Source: Phoma sp. XZ068
Taxonomy: Eukaryota; Ascomycota; Dothideomycetes; Pleosporales; Didymellaceae
NCBI GenBank assembly: GCA_004835665.1
Contig: RBKR01000016.1
Coordinates: 868,001-932,000, forward strand
Direction of reading: 5' to 3'
Length of the DNA: 64,000 bases
The first letter of the stretch is position 1. Each line of letters opens with the position of its first letter. A program made the translations under genes and the position numbers. The notes below the pieces were generated by a model. That model saw only the letters and a list, made by a program, of their open reading frames with translations, did no database searches and had not been told where the DNA came from. Shown piece by piece: positions 52,727 through 63,802 of this stretch.

Positions 52727-53779
52727 ATGCAGCGTGTAACGCATTATTGGTTCTAGGGCTAGACATGACCTCACACGGTATAATCAGAGTGCAATGCATA
52801 GGAGAGCGGTTGCACACTGGGTATAATTGCACGGGATACAATCCTTTCGAGTCTGCATTTTTTAGATTGAGCATGTACATAGCAAATTACAACATATGAC
52901 TTACGGCCCAAATATCTGTACGCGTGAACAAACGCGAGTGGAATATCTCCAAAAATAAAGGGCTTACTTGGCGCCAGGATCCTACAGATTTGCTTCAACC
53001 TCTCTAGTGCAGGACCATTGGGTGAACGAATTGTTCGCGAGAGTGACAGCACAACACGTCGTACAGTGCTCGAGAGGTGTCTGACCACTATGCCTAACCT
53101 CGTCCTCGAACAAGATATGCGCAGAATATGTAACATTGTCAGCATTCTACGCGATAACAGCGGAAAGGATGCACGAACGAAATCAACAGATGCCCATGCT
53201 TCTCTCTCTTAGATCACCTGTCTGAAGCACCAGAAACAACTGGATACAAGCTTGCGGTCCTTGAAATCTAAGGGTGTCGCAAGGTTCATTCCTGAATGCA
53301 TTCGCTGCAAAGAGTACATATGCATACTACCGGTCTCCAGCGGCCATATCACGGCCGTGAGGATGTTGTCGTCGGCGTTTTAGACGATGTCCAAGAAGGT
53401 TCCTGACTCGCACAAAAGTACTTCCGAATTACTTCCTGGACCGAATCCTCTTACCACCTCAAGCACAGCAACGACGCAAATAATTCTCGAGCCAATTGAA
53501 GAAAGGCCATATACAACAAACATTGCCGATTGTGTGTAGTCGGGAGCGAAGCCGGACGCAAAGCCGAGGTGAGTATACCGGTGCAGGGATCGCGGGCTGG
53601 TCTAACCGCTTCTCGATCTTTCCAGCAAATTTCTAAGAACATGGCCGAACTCCAGCTATCATCTCCACACTCCTCACCTCTTTCGCATCCTCATCTCTTC
53701 CTCGTCATCTTGCATTAGGCCGGAGTCTAGGAGCAAGATTTGAGATTCACGTTCCGCATACACATCCAATTCCTCCACA
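52727..53779. other. Intergenic region
   Basis: About 1.05 kb between the GPI-type protein gene and Hsp60. No gene was supported. The right end is the Hsp60 promoter; I looked for heat-shock elements and found only an imperfect TTCTAAGAA at about 53632, with one base too many between the half sites. Confidence 0.4.
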
Positions 53780-54410
53780 ATGCAGAGAGCTTTCACAGCC
53801 CGCGCGCGGACTTCCGCTCTGAAGTCGAGCGCCAGGAGCTTCAACCTCCAGCAACAGAGGTTCGCACACAAGGTACGACGCCACAGCCATCACAAGCCAT
53901 GCAGTGGAAGCTCCAGCAGCTAACAACGATGATAGGAGCTCAAGTTCGGCGTCGAGGGACGCGCTGCCCTCCTTCGGGGTGTTGACACAATCGCACGCGC
54001 GGTATCAACAACCCTCGGCCCCAAGGGTCGCAACGTCCTCATCGAGTCCAGCTACGGCTCGCCCAAGATCACAAAGGGTATGTCGCTATCAAGAGTAATA
54101 CCTAGGGCCACCTACTGACATGCGCCAGATGGTGTAACTGTCTCCAAGGCCATCACCCTTGAGGACAAGTTCGAGAACCTCGGTGCTCGTCTTCTCCAGG
54201 ATGTCGCCTCCAAGACCAACGAGGTTGCTGGTGACGGTACCACCACCGCCACCGTTCTCGCTCGCGCTATCTTCTCCGAGACCGTCAAGAACGTCGCCGC
54301 CGGATGCAACCCCATGGATCTGAGGCGCGGAACCCAGGCCGCTGTTGAGGCTGTCGTCGAGTACCTGCGCGCGAACAAGAAGGAGATCACCACCAGCGAG
54401 GAGATCTCCC

Positions 54411-54445
<35 letters not shown>

Positions 54446-54476
54446 ATTGGCAAGCTCCTCTCCAACGCCATGGAGA

Positions 54477-54513
<37 letters not shown>

Positions 54514-55633
54514 CAAGACCATCGAGGATGAGCTCGAGATCACCGAGGGAATGAAGTTCGACCGTGGCTACATCTCCCCCTACTTCATCACCGACACCAA
54601 GAGCTCCAAGGTTGAGTTCGAGAAGCCTTTGATCCTCCTCTCCGAGAAGAAGATCTCCGCTGTCCAGGACATCATCCCCGCTCTCGAGGCCTCCCAGCAG
54701 CAGCGCCGCCCCCTTGTCATCATCGCTGAGGACATCGATGGTGAGGCTCTTGCTGTCTGCATTCTCAACAAGCTCCGTGGCCAGCTCCAGGTCGCCGCCG
54801 TCAAGGCTCCCGGCTTCGGTGACAACCGCAAGTCTATCCTCGGCGATCTTGCTGTCCTGACCAACGGTACCGTCTTCAGCGACGACCTCGACATCAAGCT
54901 CGAGAAGGCCACCGCCGACATGCTCGGCTCCACCGGTGCTATCACCATCACCAAGGAGGACACCATCTTCCTGAACGGCGAGGGCAGCAAGGATGCCGTC
55001 GCTCAGCGCTGCGAGCAGATCCGCGGCGTTATGGCTGACCCCTCCACTTCCGAGTATGAGAAGGAGAAGCTCCAGGAGCGTCTCGCTAAGCTCTCGGGCG
55101 GTGTTGCCGTCATCAAGGTCGGCGGCGCTTCCGAGGTTGAGGTCGGCGAGAAGAAGGATCGCATCGTCGATGCTCTCAACGCCACCCGCGCTGCCGTCGA
55201 GGAGGGTATCCTCCCCGGTGGTGGCACTGGTCTCCTCAAGGCTTCCGTCAACGCCCTCAAGGACGTCAAGGCCGCCAACTTCGACCAGCAGCTCGGTATC
55301 TCCATCGTCAAGAACGCCATCACCCACCCCGCCCGCAAGATCGTCGAGAACGCTGGTGCCGAGGGCTCCGTTGTTGTTGGCAAGCTCACCGATGAGTTCG
55401 GCAGCGACTTCAACAAGGGCTTCAACAGCGCCACTGGCGAGTACGTCAACATGATCGAGGCCGGTATTCTCGACCCCTTCAAGGTCGTCCGCACTGCTCT
55501 GGTTGATGCCAGCGGTGTTGCTTCGCTCCTCGGTACCACAGAGGTCGCCATCGTCGAGGCCGTCGACAAGAACGCTGGTGCAGGCGGCCCCCCAATGGGC
55601 GGCAACCCCATGGCTGGTATGATGGGCATGTAA
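53780..55633 (+). CDS. hsp60: Mitochondrial chaperonin Hsp60
   Basis: Three exons, 53780-53872, 53936-54077 and 54129-55633, give 579 aa. Introns GTACGA/GATAG and GTATGT/GCCAG have matching phases. It folds proteins imported into the mitochondrial matrix, as a double ring with Hsp10. The Arg/Ser/Ala-rich presequence ([20 protein letters not shown]) is followed by a group I chaperonin. Marks are [45 protein letters not shown], the ATPase region [12 protein letters not shown], the apical [21 protein letters not shown] and the Gly/Met-rich end ([11 protein letters not shown]). Codon use is strongly biased to C-ending codons, a sign of high expression, and this also produces a long antisense open frame. 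Confidence 0.97.
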
Positions 55634-56771
55634 AAGACGGCTTCTGAATGAGCCATTTCGATTCTTCATGCCTCTTCTCTATACCCTCTTTAGTACTCAA
55701 GTCTTTCCCAGCAACGGTTCATGTACACGACATTGGGTTGGTACTCCGCTCCTGTTCTCCCCCTGTCTTCATAATTACTTGTACGAAAAGCGCAGCATTT
55801 GTTTGGGATAGTTGTACGATATCATGTGTATCTAGAAGAAACTCCTGGGAAGGACAAGATGTAAAAGTGACCACGGAAATGTAAACAAGTTCAAATATGC
55901 TCTTACGTCTGACTATGGTGACTCCAAAGTTCTTACCGTCTACAGAGGACGCTTGAACATGAGCTTGGATGAAGACAATGTTATGTGGCAAGCACTAGAA
56001 GTAATTTTGCATGTCTACTAAAGGCTTACGCCGCCTTGAAGCTCAACATAGCATGTAAATGCACACCTTGGTTGGCGTACAGGACATCTCTGTCAGCAAT
56101 TTGAGACTGTTGGATTGAGACCTAGGTTCTGAGAAAAACTTGCCCATGCGCCTGTTCAGTGCAGCCGTGGATGTCAGCATGCGCTGTCAAGACCGTATCT
56201 ATCTTTGACCAGTTGTATTCAGTTCTCTGGTTGTAAAGATCATTTGTGCAAAGTTTGGTACCAAAGTGGCATGTCAATGTGTTTTGGGGTACTTGCTCGC
56301 CCGAATCATGAAGGAGCAATGGCTCACCGCAACTGCAGTACGAAGAGTCTCAGCTTAGCAGGAGCGAACGGTTCATCTTAGCAAGAGCGAATGGTGACAT
56401 CGCGGATTGTATGTATATTGAACAAAGTATTCCGTGGTTCGTTGATGCAGCGATGTTTGTAAGTGACTTCCAAGGCTGTCGACCTAGAAACCGGCTTAGT
56501 TAGGTTGCCCCTCCAGAAAACAAGTGCGTGCGCGGTGCCCCACGCTCAACCTGGCCCGTCAGCCTATCTTGCCCGCACTTTCTCTCACTTCCACATCTCC
56601 TCCATCCTCTCCAATTGACGTAAGCAGCCCTCTCAAGCTTCAGGCACCCATTCGACCACCACCACGTCGCGCCTACCGTGCGCAGCGATGACGACGCGCT
56701 GACAAGGCAACGCAGTATATAGCACTCGTGCTTCGCTCTCGCCCAACCTCCCCCACTACACACAACACATC
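55634..56771. other. Intergenic region
   Basis: About 1.1 kb between Hsp60 and cofilin. The right 250 bp is C/T-rich and likely the cofilin promoter. The phrase CTTAGCA(A/G)GAGCGAA occurs twice at about 56355 and 56378. No gene was supported. Confidence 0.4.
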
Positions 56772-57473
56772 ATGGTAAGGCTGCATGGACGCTGAATCTC
56801 GATAGCTAGCGCTAACACAACGTGAACAGGCCCAGTCCGGGTATGTAAAACTGCTCATGCACCTCGACCCTTGACACCTGTTGATGTGCGCCCCTCTCGT
56901 TCTCGGCGCACTTGCGTACACCCCACACCGCCTCGCACAAGCTGTCGCCGCAAGACCTCCCACTAACACGACCATTTTAGTGTCTCCGTCGCACCCGAGT
57001 GCATCAGCGCCTTCAACGAGCTCAAGCTCGGCAAGGACATCAAGTGGATCATCTACAAGATCAGCGACGACTGGAAGGAAATTGTCGTTGAGGAGACATC
57101 CAAGGAGGCTGACTGGTCTGTCTTCCGCGAAAAGCTTCTCAACGCCAAGAGCAAGGACCGCAAGGGCAAGGAGGGCATTGGCGGCCGTTACGCTGTCTTC
57201 GACGTCGAGTACGAGCTTGACGGCGGTGAGGGCACACGCTCCAAGATCACCTTCATCTCGTGGACCCCTGATGATGCGCCGCAATACGTAGGTCTTGCCT
57301 ATCTGCCTTGACGACGCAGGTGTGCTAACTTGATGCAGCCCCGCATGATGTACAGCTCCTCCAAGGAGGCCATCAAGCGCGCCCTCAACGGTCTCGCCGC
57401 CGACATCCAGGCCAACGACGCCGACGACATCGAGTTCGATAACATCAAGTCTCGCGTGTCCAAGGGCCGATAA
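56772..57473 (+). CDS. cof1: Cofilin (ADF/cofilin actin-severing protein)
   Basis: Four exons, 56772-56774 (the ATG alone), 56830-56840, 56981-57287 and 57339-57473, give 151 aa. Each intron is GT-AG and phases fit: M, AQSG, then VSVAPECISAFNELKLGK. Cofilin binds and severs ADP-actin filaments at sites of endocytosis and turnover. Marks are the N-terminal Ser near the start (AQSGVSV) used for phospho-control in other eukaryotes, KWIIYKISDDWKEIVVEE, YAVFDVEYELDGGEGTRSKITFISWTPDDAP, and the actin-binding long helix MMYSSSKEAIKRALNG, ending in the usual IEFDNIKSRVSKGR-type tail. Length matches the family. The tiny first exons are common in fungal cofilin genes. Confidence 0.96.
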
Positions 57474-57869
57474 GCGTGTCGCTCCTGTATTTGTCGATTT
57501 CGCGCACCCAAAAGCAAGCATTAGGGTGATTTGTGTTTTGGCAACGGCTGTGACGAAATGAGCCAAGTTTGCGTTTGGTACAGATGCAATGGCATAGCGA
57601 CCTGATCAGTCCTACTGTGGGGACAGTGGACAGGTGACGGTGTACAGCGCTAGGTCTACATATTGCAAGGCTTGAGAGAGTCTGGCAAGGTTAGGGCTGG
57701 CGGAATATCACAGATGAACTACCCTATTATTTACTCGCCCGAAGATGTGATGTGACGTGCCAACTAACCGCTAGCTGGGCACTTGGTGTCTCCATTCAGA
57801 AGCTCTTTGATGTTGATTGCCGATGCGATGTGATTTGGCATCAACTCCTAGAACTGTATATGCAGACAA
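57474..57869. other. Intergenic region between convergent genes
   Basis: About 400 bp of 3' UTR sequence for cofilin and the Get5-like gene. Nothing else was recognised. Confidence 0.4.
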
Positions 57870-58617
57870 TCACCGATCAGCCTCCCAAGCCTTCCTAAAC
57901 ACCCCGACCAATCTCTCACCCTCCTGCTCATCCTTTATCCTCTGCAGTACAAAGTTGTTCAGATCTGCCCAGAACTCGTCCGTAGCCACAACCTCCTTTC
58001 CACTCGGCCCAACGGCCGCCGCGCCAGCTCCTGCTAAGCCCTTGTCGCTCTCACTCGGCGCCGCAACGGGGGGACTTGCTACAGGCGACTCGGCGCTCGG
58101 TGTCGAAGCTCCCGCCGTTGCGCCGCCCATGACCATGACGCCGAATTCGACATCGCTGCCAGCATCGGCGCCGATTAACTCCGAGACAAGCTTGGAGTCG
58201 GTCACGGGCTTCTTCTTGTACAAGATCTTGATCTTCGATGCGGGTATGCTGGTGCTGGTTGCGTATTGGGACTTGAGGTCGAAGACGGATGTCTTGGAGG
58301 GGTCGATGGCGGAGAGCGGCAATGTGGGGGTGGTGGGTTTCATGGGCTTCAGGGTAATGTTGATTGTCGACGAGGACGCGGCATCTTGCGAGGCTTTGGG
58401 GTTGGGGCGCTGGGGGTGGCCACTGGGGAGACGGGGGAGGATGGGCTGTGGTGTGTTAGTGAGGGTTGAGGGAGGCATTGCGGGAAGGCAAGGCGGAGAA
58501 ACTTACAACGCCCGTTGCTGGGTAGGTCCGCGCGTCTGATACGTAGTCTGAGGAGAGCTTGACAGGGCGAGAGTCGATTGCGCCGAGAAACGTCTTGCAG
58601 AAGACGACTTCAGTCAT
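57870..58617 (-). CDS. Get5/Mdy2-like ubiquitin-like protein
   Basis: Two exons, 58617-58507 and 58445-57870, both phase 0, give 228 aa. The intron has GTAAGT, a CTAAC branch and CACAG. Get5 pairs with Get4 and Sgt2 to hand tail-anchored proteins to the GET pathway in the cytosol. The N-terminus (MTEVVFCKTFLGAIDSRPVK) fits the Get5/Blt1-type N-terminal domain. The middle is a ubiquitin-like fold (STINITLKPM, then SVFDLKSQYATSTSIPASKIKILYKKKPVTDSKLVSELI). The C-terminal helix pair EFWADLNNFVLQRIKDEQEGERLVGVFRKAW matches the dimerisation region. An Ala/Pro/Ser linker lies between. The name in other annotations is often cell-cycle control medial ring component. Family call is good; the exact orthology to yeast Get5 is inferred. 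Confidence 0.82.
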
Positions 58618-58924
58618 GGTGGTGGGGGCGTCGCAGCGCTGTAATATGCTATTGTGGGTGGTAGTTTGAATTGGACACAAAAGACCGCGCTGAACTAATG
58701 CACAATATGCTATGCGGGTGGGAACAGTAGGGAAGCGCTGGTGTTGACAGTCTCGAAGCTTGGTTGGCGATGACATCGCTTCCGTCGCCGTGCTGGCGGG
58801 GCTAGCGGGCTAGAATTCTGCCAGCGCTAGCGGGTGCGGTGAACAAACAATTTCGAGAGCGAAAGTTCGGCCGTAAACACCATCTTTCAATCTACCCAAC
58901 TATTTCCCATATACAACCGCAAAC
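58618..58924. promoter_or_regulatory. Shared upstream region of the Get5-like gene and NOP2
   Basis: 307 bp between divergent starts. It contains a C/T and A-rich leader before NOP2 (CAATCTACCCAACTA). No TATA box was seen. Confidence 0.4.
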
Positions 58925-61264
58925 ATGGGTGGCATGAGAGGAAAAAAGAAGCAGGGCATGCCCGAGCCTCTCGACGAATCGCTCGTTACCCGCAAGAGGA
59001 AAGACTACGAGGCGCCCGCGCCCAAAGAGCAGAAGAGGAGGAGGACAGACGCAAAGAAGGCGAAGGCTGCGCCTGTGTCGAAGAAGGCTGCTGCTGCCAA
59101 TGGCGCAGCTAAGAAGAGCGCAGCAAAGCCCGTCAAGGCTGCTAAGCCATCGAAAAAGTCTGCGCCGCCCCCAGTTTCCGACGACGAGGACGACTTCTCG
59201 GACGCTTCAGACGCTATCGATGGTGTCGACGTTATGGAGGATGTCAAGGTTACTGGACTTGATGCGCTTGGCAGTGCGTCTGAGGACGACAGCGAAATCG
59301 ACGAGGACGACTTCGACTCGGACGAAGAACCCACCAAGAACGCCATGTGGTCCGACGACGAGGACGAGGATGATGTGCAGGAGCAGCTCACAGCAGCCAA
59401 CATCGAGGGTCTGTCGCGGAAGTTGGATATGCAAAAGGCCATTGAGGAGGCTGAGGCGCAAGCTGAACTCGAGGAGGGTAACATGCAGACCAACATCGCC
59501 GCCGGGGACAGGCCGAAGGTGTTGGAGGACGAGGAGGATGAAGAGGGTCGCAAGATCTCGAACCTCGTCACACAAGACATCCAGCTTCTCCGCACACGAC
59601 TCAACGACACCATCCGTGTGCTGGACGACTTCAAGAACCTGGCCGAGCCCGGTCGCGACAGGGCAGAGTACCGCGCACAGTTGTTGAAGGACATCTGCTC
59701 CTACTACGGCTACTCCGAGTTCCTTGCAGACAAGCTTCTCAGTCTGTTCCCCGCCCGCGAGGCTTTCGCCTTCTTCGAGGCCAACGAGACTCCTCGCCCT
59801 ATTGTCATCCGTACCAACACACTCCGCACACATCGTCGTGAACTGGCGCAGTCGCTCATCAACCGTGGCGTACAGCTCGAGCCCGTCGGCAAGTGGTCCA
59901 AGGTCGGTCTGCAGATTTTCGACGCACAAGTACCGCTCGGTGCTACACCTGAGTACTTGGCTGGTCACTACATTCTGCAAGCCGCTTCTTCGTTCCTTCC
60001 CGTCATGGCTCTCGCACCCCAGGAGAATGAGCGCGTGCTCGATATGGCCGCCGCCCCCGGTGGTAAGACAACGCATTTGGCCGCGCTGATGAAGAATACT
60101 GGATGCATTTTCGCCAACGATGCCAGCAAAGAGCGTTCCAAGGGTCTGATTGGTAACATCCACCGTCTGGGTGTACGAAACAGCATCGTCTGCAACTACT
60201 CTGCGCTCGAGTTCCCCAAGGTTATGGGTGGCTTTGACCGCGTCTTGCTCGATGCGCCCTGTTCTGGTACTGGTGTCATTGCAAAGGATGCCAGTGTCAA
60301 GACCAACAAGACCGAGGCCGATTTCATGAAGCTGCCGCACTTGCAGAAGCAGCTGATCCTCGCGGCTATCGACTCTGTTGACCATCACAGTAAGACTGGT
60401 GGATACATCGTCTACTCGACATGTTCCGTCACTGTCGAGGAGAACGAGCAGGTCGTGCAATACGCATTGAACAAGCGCCCGAACGTCAAGCTCGTCGAGA
60501 CCGGCCTGACATTTGGTAAGGAGGGATTCACCAAGATTGGTGGCAAGGTCTTCCACCCTTCTATGAAGGTATGTCAACATCCACGACTCACAATCTCGCA
60601 TCCGCTAATTATTCTATAGATGACAAGGAGATACTACCCCCACACTTACAACGTCGACGGTTTCTTCGTTTCCAAGTTCAAGAAGATCGGTCCTACACCA
60701 CCCAACGCCGTCGGTGCCAGTCGATCCGCCAGCGGCCAGCCCTCCACAGCCACAACCGGGCAAGACGAGTACGTCGACAAGACACCTATCCGCACTGAAG
60801 AGGAAGAAGAGGAGGACGACTTCGGCGGCTTCGATGAGGAGGAAGACAAGGCGTACATCGAGCGCGGACAGGCTCGTGACGCACGACGAAAGGGCAGAGA
60901 CCCCAAGGCCGACCCCACAAAGGCCACAAAAGAGACCAAGGAGAAGAAGGGCGGCAGTAAGGAGGTTGCCAGCAAGGAAGGCGCTGCATCACCAAAGGCC
61001 TCAAAAGCCACCAAGGCTAAGGCTGAGGCAAAGCAAGCCCCCGAGGAAGTAGCCGCCGACGTCAAAGTCAGCAAGAAAGACGGCAAGAGCAAAAAAGCCG
61101 GCAAGACTGAGAGCGCCGTCGCCGTCGCCGAAGTCACCCCCGTAAAGGCAGACAAGAAGAAGACCAAGGCCGAAGCTGCACCTTCGCCGGCGAAGAGCCC
61201 CAAGGCGAATGGCGCCGATAAAAAGGCGAGGAGAAAGAGTGGCGATAAGAAGATGAAGGCTTAG
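58925..61264 (+). CDS. nop2: 25S rRNA (cytosine-C5)-methyltransferase Nop2
   Basis: Two exons, 58925-60568 and 60620-61264, phase 0, give 762 aa. The intron has GTATGT and TATAG. Nop2 methylates 25S rRNA and is needed for 60S subunit assembly in the nucleolus. The first 200 residues are Lys/Ala-rich then acidic, as usual for nucleolar proteins. The conserved core has RAEYRAQLLKDICSYYGYSEFL, then RPIVIRTNTLR, KVGLQIFDAQVPLGATPEYLAGHYILQ and the SAM-binding motif LDMAAAPGGKTTHLAALM. The catalytic cysteines are in LDAPCSGTGV and YSTCSVTVEENE. The core ends RRYYPHTYNVDGFFVSKFKK at the start of exon 2. A 180-residue Lys/Ala/Glu tail follows, with many KKEKKG-type repeats. Assignment is firm. Confidence 0.95.
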
Positions 61265-61945
61265 ATGTGTTTTTAGGTGTTTTCGTGCAGGTAGTAGAGT
61301 AGATACCACTCAACAGCTGTAGTATTGGCTGTTAATACCACATGTTTTATGAGTACGTTTTCTTCGCATCATGTATTTGTGACTGCAGTCCATATTGTCT
61401 AGTCTGCGTTGTCTTCAAGACAGAGTACCATCTTGCTCCTCGACGAATTTTCTGCCAGCAATGCCCTTCAGGAGCAGTGTAGAGAAGTCTTCGTCCTGTC
61501 CAAAGGGTCGGTCATGCACGCTGTTCTTGGAGATGCAAAGGGGCGAGAGGGGTGTGCTGCAGCGCCGGAAACTTATGTTTAGGTAGAAGAATGTACCGCG
61601 CTTTCGTTGGACAACTGTTGATGTCTGCTCAGGAGTAGTATATGACATCGAAAAGACGCGGATGTGCTGCTGCTGCATGATACCTTAGTGTAGCTTAAAA
61701 AATAGGGGTTCTATTCGCATTCATCTGGTGATCTCACGTGTGCTGTTGAACATATAATACGTATGCAATGGTTGTAGATTAGGTGTAAAATGCAGGAGTG
61801 TGGTGTGAATGGTTGTGAGCGGCGACGAAGGTGGAGTCGCGAGGTATTCATTATTCAAGTGGTCATGCTAGACAATTGAAATGTTCGTTTACGTGCAGGA
61901 AACGGAAAATCCATTATCTGATACTTTCGAACGCTCGTTGACTTT
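61265..61945. other. Intergenic region between convergent genes
   Basis: About 680 bp of 3' flanks of NOP2 and the HET gene. Short frames without features. Nothing is recognised. Confidence 0.4.
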
Positions 61946-63802
61946 CTAGCAGAGATAAATGTCCTGCTCCTCGACATCCCAGTGTACCCAGTCTTTGGTG
62001 TGTTCCGAGCCAAGGAAGTCCCACACATTCTGCTCATCAGTATACTCATCCGCGGCCGCTGTGGAACTGCTGCATAGAATGTAGCTAGGCCCCAGGTATT
62101 TGAATAGCCGGTTCTCTTCTACAGGCCTCAGTAGGCAAGGACACTCGCTTCCGAAAAGAATGCCACATGCGTCTCCTTCGCGTGCCACAGCCGGAGCCAA
62201 TCCCATGTAACCCCGTTTTGTGATTATGAACCTTTTCGTGTGAGTCCTCTCGTTAATATAGGATTGTATTCTGTTCAATTTATTGAGTTGGTCGGCGTCC
62301 TGATCTGATTCAGAAGTTCTGTCACCATCTGCACGTTTCTTCAACTCGTTTAAGTATGCAATTTCACAAGCTTCCCACGACTCCCAGTCACCGCGGAAAG
62401 AGTTGACCAAGAGCGCTTCCAGAAACGATGCGGCCTGGAATGAAGCACCATAAGATTTTGGGGATGAAGATGTGCGTATAGACCGCCAAAGATTGACCAC
62501 GGTCTCTAGTGTTGTTGTAGGCCCGTGGAGCACTTCCGACACAAAGTGGACAGAGTCGCATACAACGCCGTGAACCTTGAGTGTATTCTTGCGAATCACT
62601 TCTGGATTTCTCCATAATCCCGTTCTAGGCATCAGACCAGGTCTAACGCTACGATCATAACACGCGTCAAAAGTGTCCTGTGAGCCATTCAAAGTCCACA
62701 TTGGCATCCAAGTTGGGCGGCCACACTGAAGCGACTGTTCGTCGTGTGCGACGTACTCGAGAATTCTGACATCTCCAGTCGCGCGTATGTATTGAATGGC
62801 AAAATCTTCGAAGACTTCATAGGGCGTAAGTTCGTAATTTGGCGTGAGACAAAAATTGCCCATTGGCTCCTTCACGAGGTCCCGAAAGGCATAGATTCTG
62901 TCCCGTGGATCTGTAAATTGGAGCCTTTTGTAGCCGAGATAATTCAGCAGGTACTCTGGCTGAGCCGTCCCTTCGCGGATGAATACGCTAATACTTTTGA
63001 AATTCTGGTCGCCGAACGTGAATGCGCCAATGTGTGGCTGGATATTATGCAGAAGGCGTGGACGAAATGTACTGGATCGGTAGAGATGCCATGTTGTGGC
63101 CAACATCAGATCATCCCAGCTAAATTGGCTCTGGCCCCAGATTATCACACCAGACTTAGCAAGAGCTGCTTCTCGCACGACCCAGCCTCGACTAAACCAG
63201 GCTTGATCAAGGAGTGTTTCTAACGAATCCCAGCGGGCATCGTTGGACAGAGGATCATTAGGCTCTGGCCATGGGAAGTCATCCCAATCAGGGTTACTGA
63301 GCTTGCTGAGCCCTTCGTTGATCATGTTGCGCACCTCCTTCAGAAGCGGGCTGACGTTTGCACCATCTTCACTAGCATCAGATCCCATGTACATGAGTAC
63401 TTGTTTTGCTTCTTTGTAGATTCGGCCCATGATCGCAACTTGATGACTCTTTTCTTTTGCATCTCGCTGATCAATACAGATTGAGTCCGCCCAAAGTGGC
63501 CTTGGTGCATCCAGAAGGCGGAGCCTTTGCAAGGCTTCGTGCAGACTTGATGTAATTTGCAGATTTCGGCCGTTGCAACGGATTGTCTGATCTTTGAGCG
63601 GAGTCCCCCACACGTAGGAGACAGCTTCAAATTCTGTGTTTGCGAGAAGAGTAGTGTGAAGTGTGCATTCGAGTGGTTCGTTGCCTGAACCAGGCTGAAG
63701 CAAAAGGTAGCGAAAAAACTCGCCTTGAGGAAGTGCGTCGTACTGATAAGGTTCATTTAACGTAGCTCGATTGGCGTTAGTAAGCCCTGTGGGATCTTCC
63801 AT
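61946..63802 (-). CDS. HET-domain (heterokaryon incompatibility type) protein
   Basis: A single-exon gene of 618 aa. The frame reaches 63820, but that codon is TTG; the ATG is 63802 (ACCATGG). HET proteins drive non-self recognition and cell death on fusion of unlike hyphae and are thought to share a TIR-like fold. The N-terminal domain (about residues 35-190) has the family blocks: FEAVSYVWGTP, the middle SLHEALQRLRLLDAPRPLWADSICIDQRD and EKSHQVAIMGRIYKEAKQVLMYMG. C-terminal parts contain LNYLGYKRLQFTDPRDRIYAFRDL and YELTPYEVFEDFAIQYI, typical of the extended HET family, and a Cys-containing late block (YMGLAPAVAREGDACGILFGSECPCLLRPV). No partner (NLR, lipase or patatin) is fused to it. Right-edge neighbours are outside the window. 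Confidence 0.93.
   Translation of the reverse strand: MEDPTGLTNANRATLNEPYQYDALPQGEFFRYLLLQPGSGNEPLECTLHTTLLANTEFEAVSYVWGTPLKDQTIRCNGRNLQITSSLHEALQRLRLLDAPRPLWADSICIDQRDAKEKSHQVAIMGRIYKEAKQVLMYMGSDASEDGANVSPLLKEVRNMINEGLSKLSNPDWDDFPWPEPNDPLSNDARWDSLETLLDQAWFSRGWVVREAALAKSGVIIWGQSQFSWDDLMLATTWHLYRSSTFRPRLLHNIQPHIGAFTFGDQNFKSISVFIREGTAQPEYLLNYLGYKRLQFTDPRDRIYAFRDLVKEPMGNFCLTPNYELTPYEVFEDFAIQYIRATGDVRILEYVAHDEQSLQCGRPTWMPMWTLNGSQDTFDACYDRSVRPGLMPRTGLWRNPEVIRKNTLKVHGVVCDSVHFVSEVLHGPTTTLETVVNLWRSIRTSSSPKSYGASFQAASFLEALLVNSFRGDWESWEACEIAYLNELKKRADGDRTSESDQDADQLNKLNRIQSYINERTHTKRFIITKRGYMGLAPAVAREGDACGILFGSECPCLLRPVEENRLFKYLGPSYILCSSSTAAADEYTDEQNVWDFLGSEHTKDWVHWDVEEQDIYLC

Noticed and set aside
53600..53779. 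Possible heat-shock element before Hsp60
   Set aside because: Only TTCTAAGAA was found, with the half sites one base too far apart; no array of GAA/TTC units.
54089..55669. 526-codon open frame on the strand opposite Hsp60
   Set aside because: It is a mirror of strong C-ending codon bias in Hsp60; its product is a Gly/Leu/Asp/Val-rich low-complexity chain with no family features.
59207..60601. 464-codon open frame opposite NOP2
   Set aside because: Same cause as for Hsp60: antisense of a biased, highly expressed gene.
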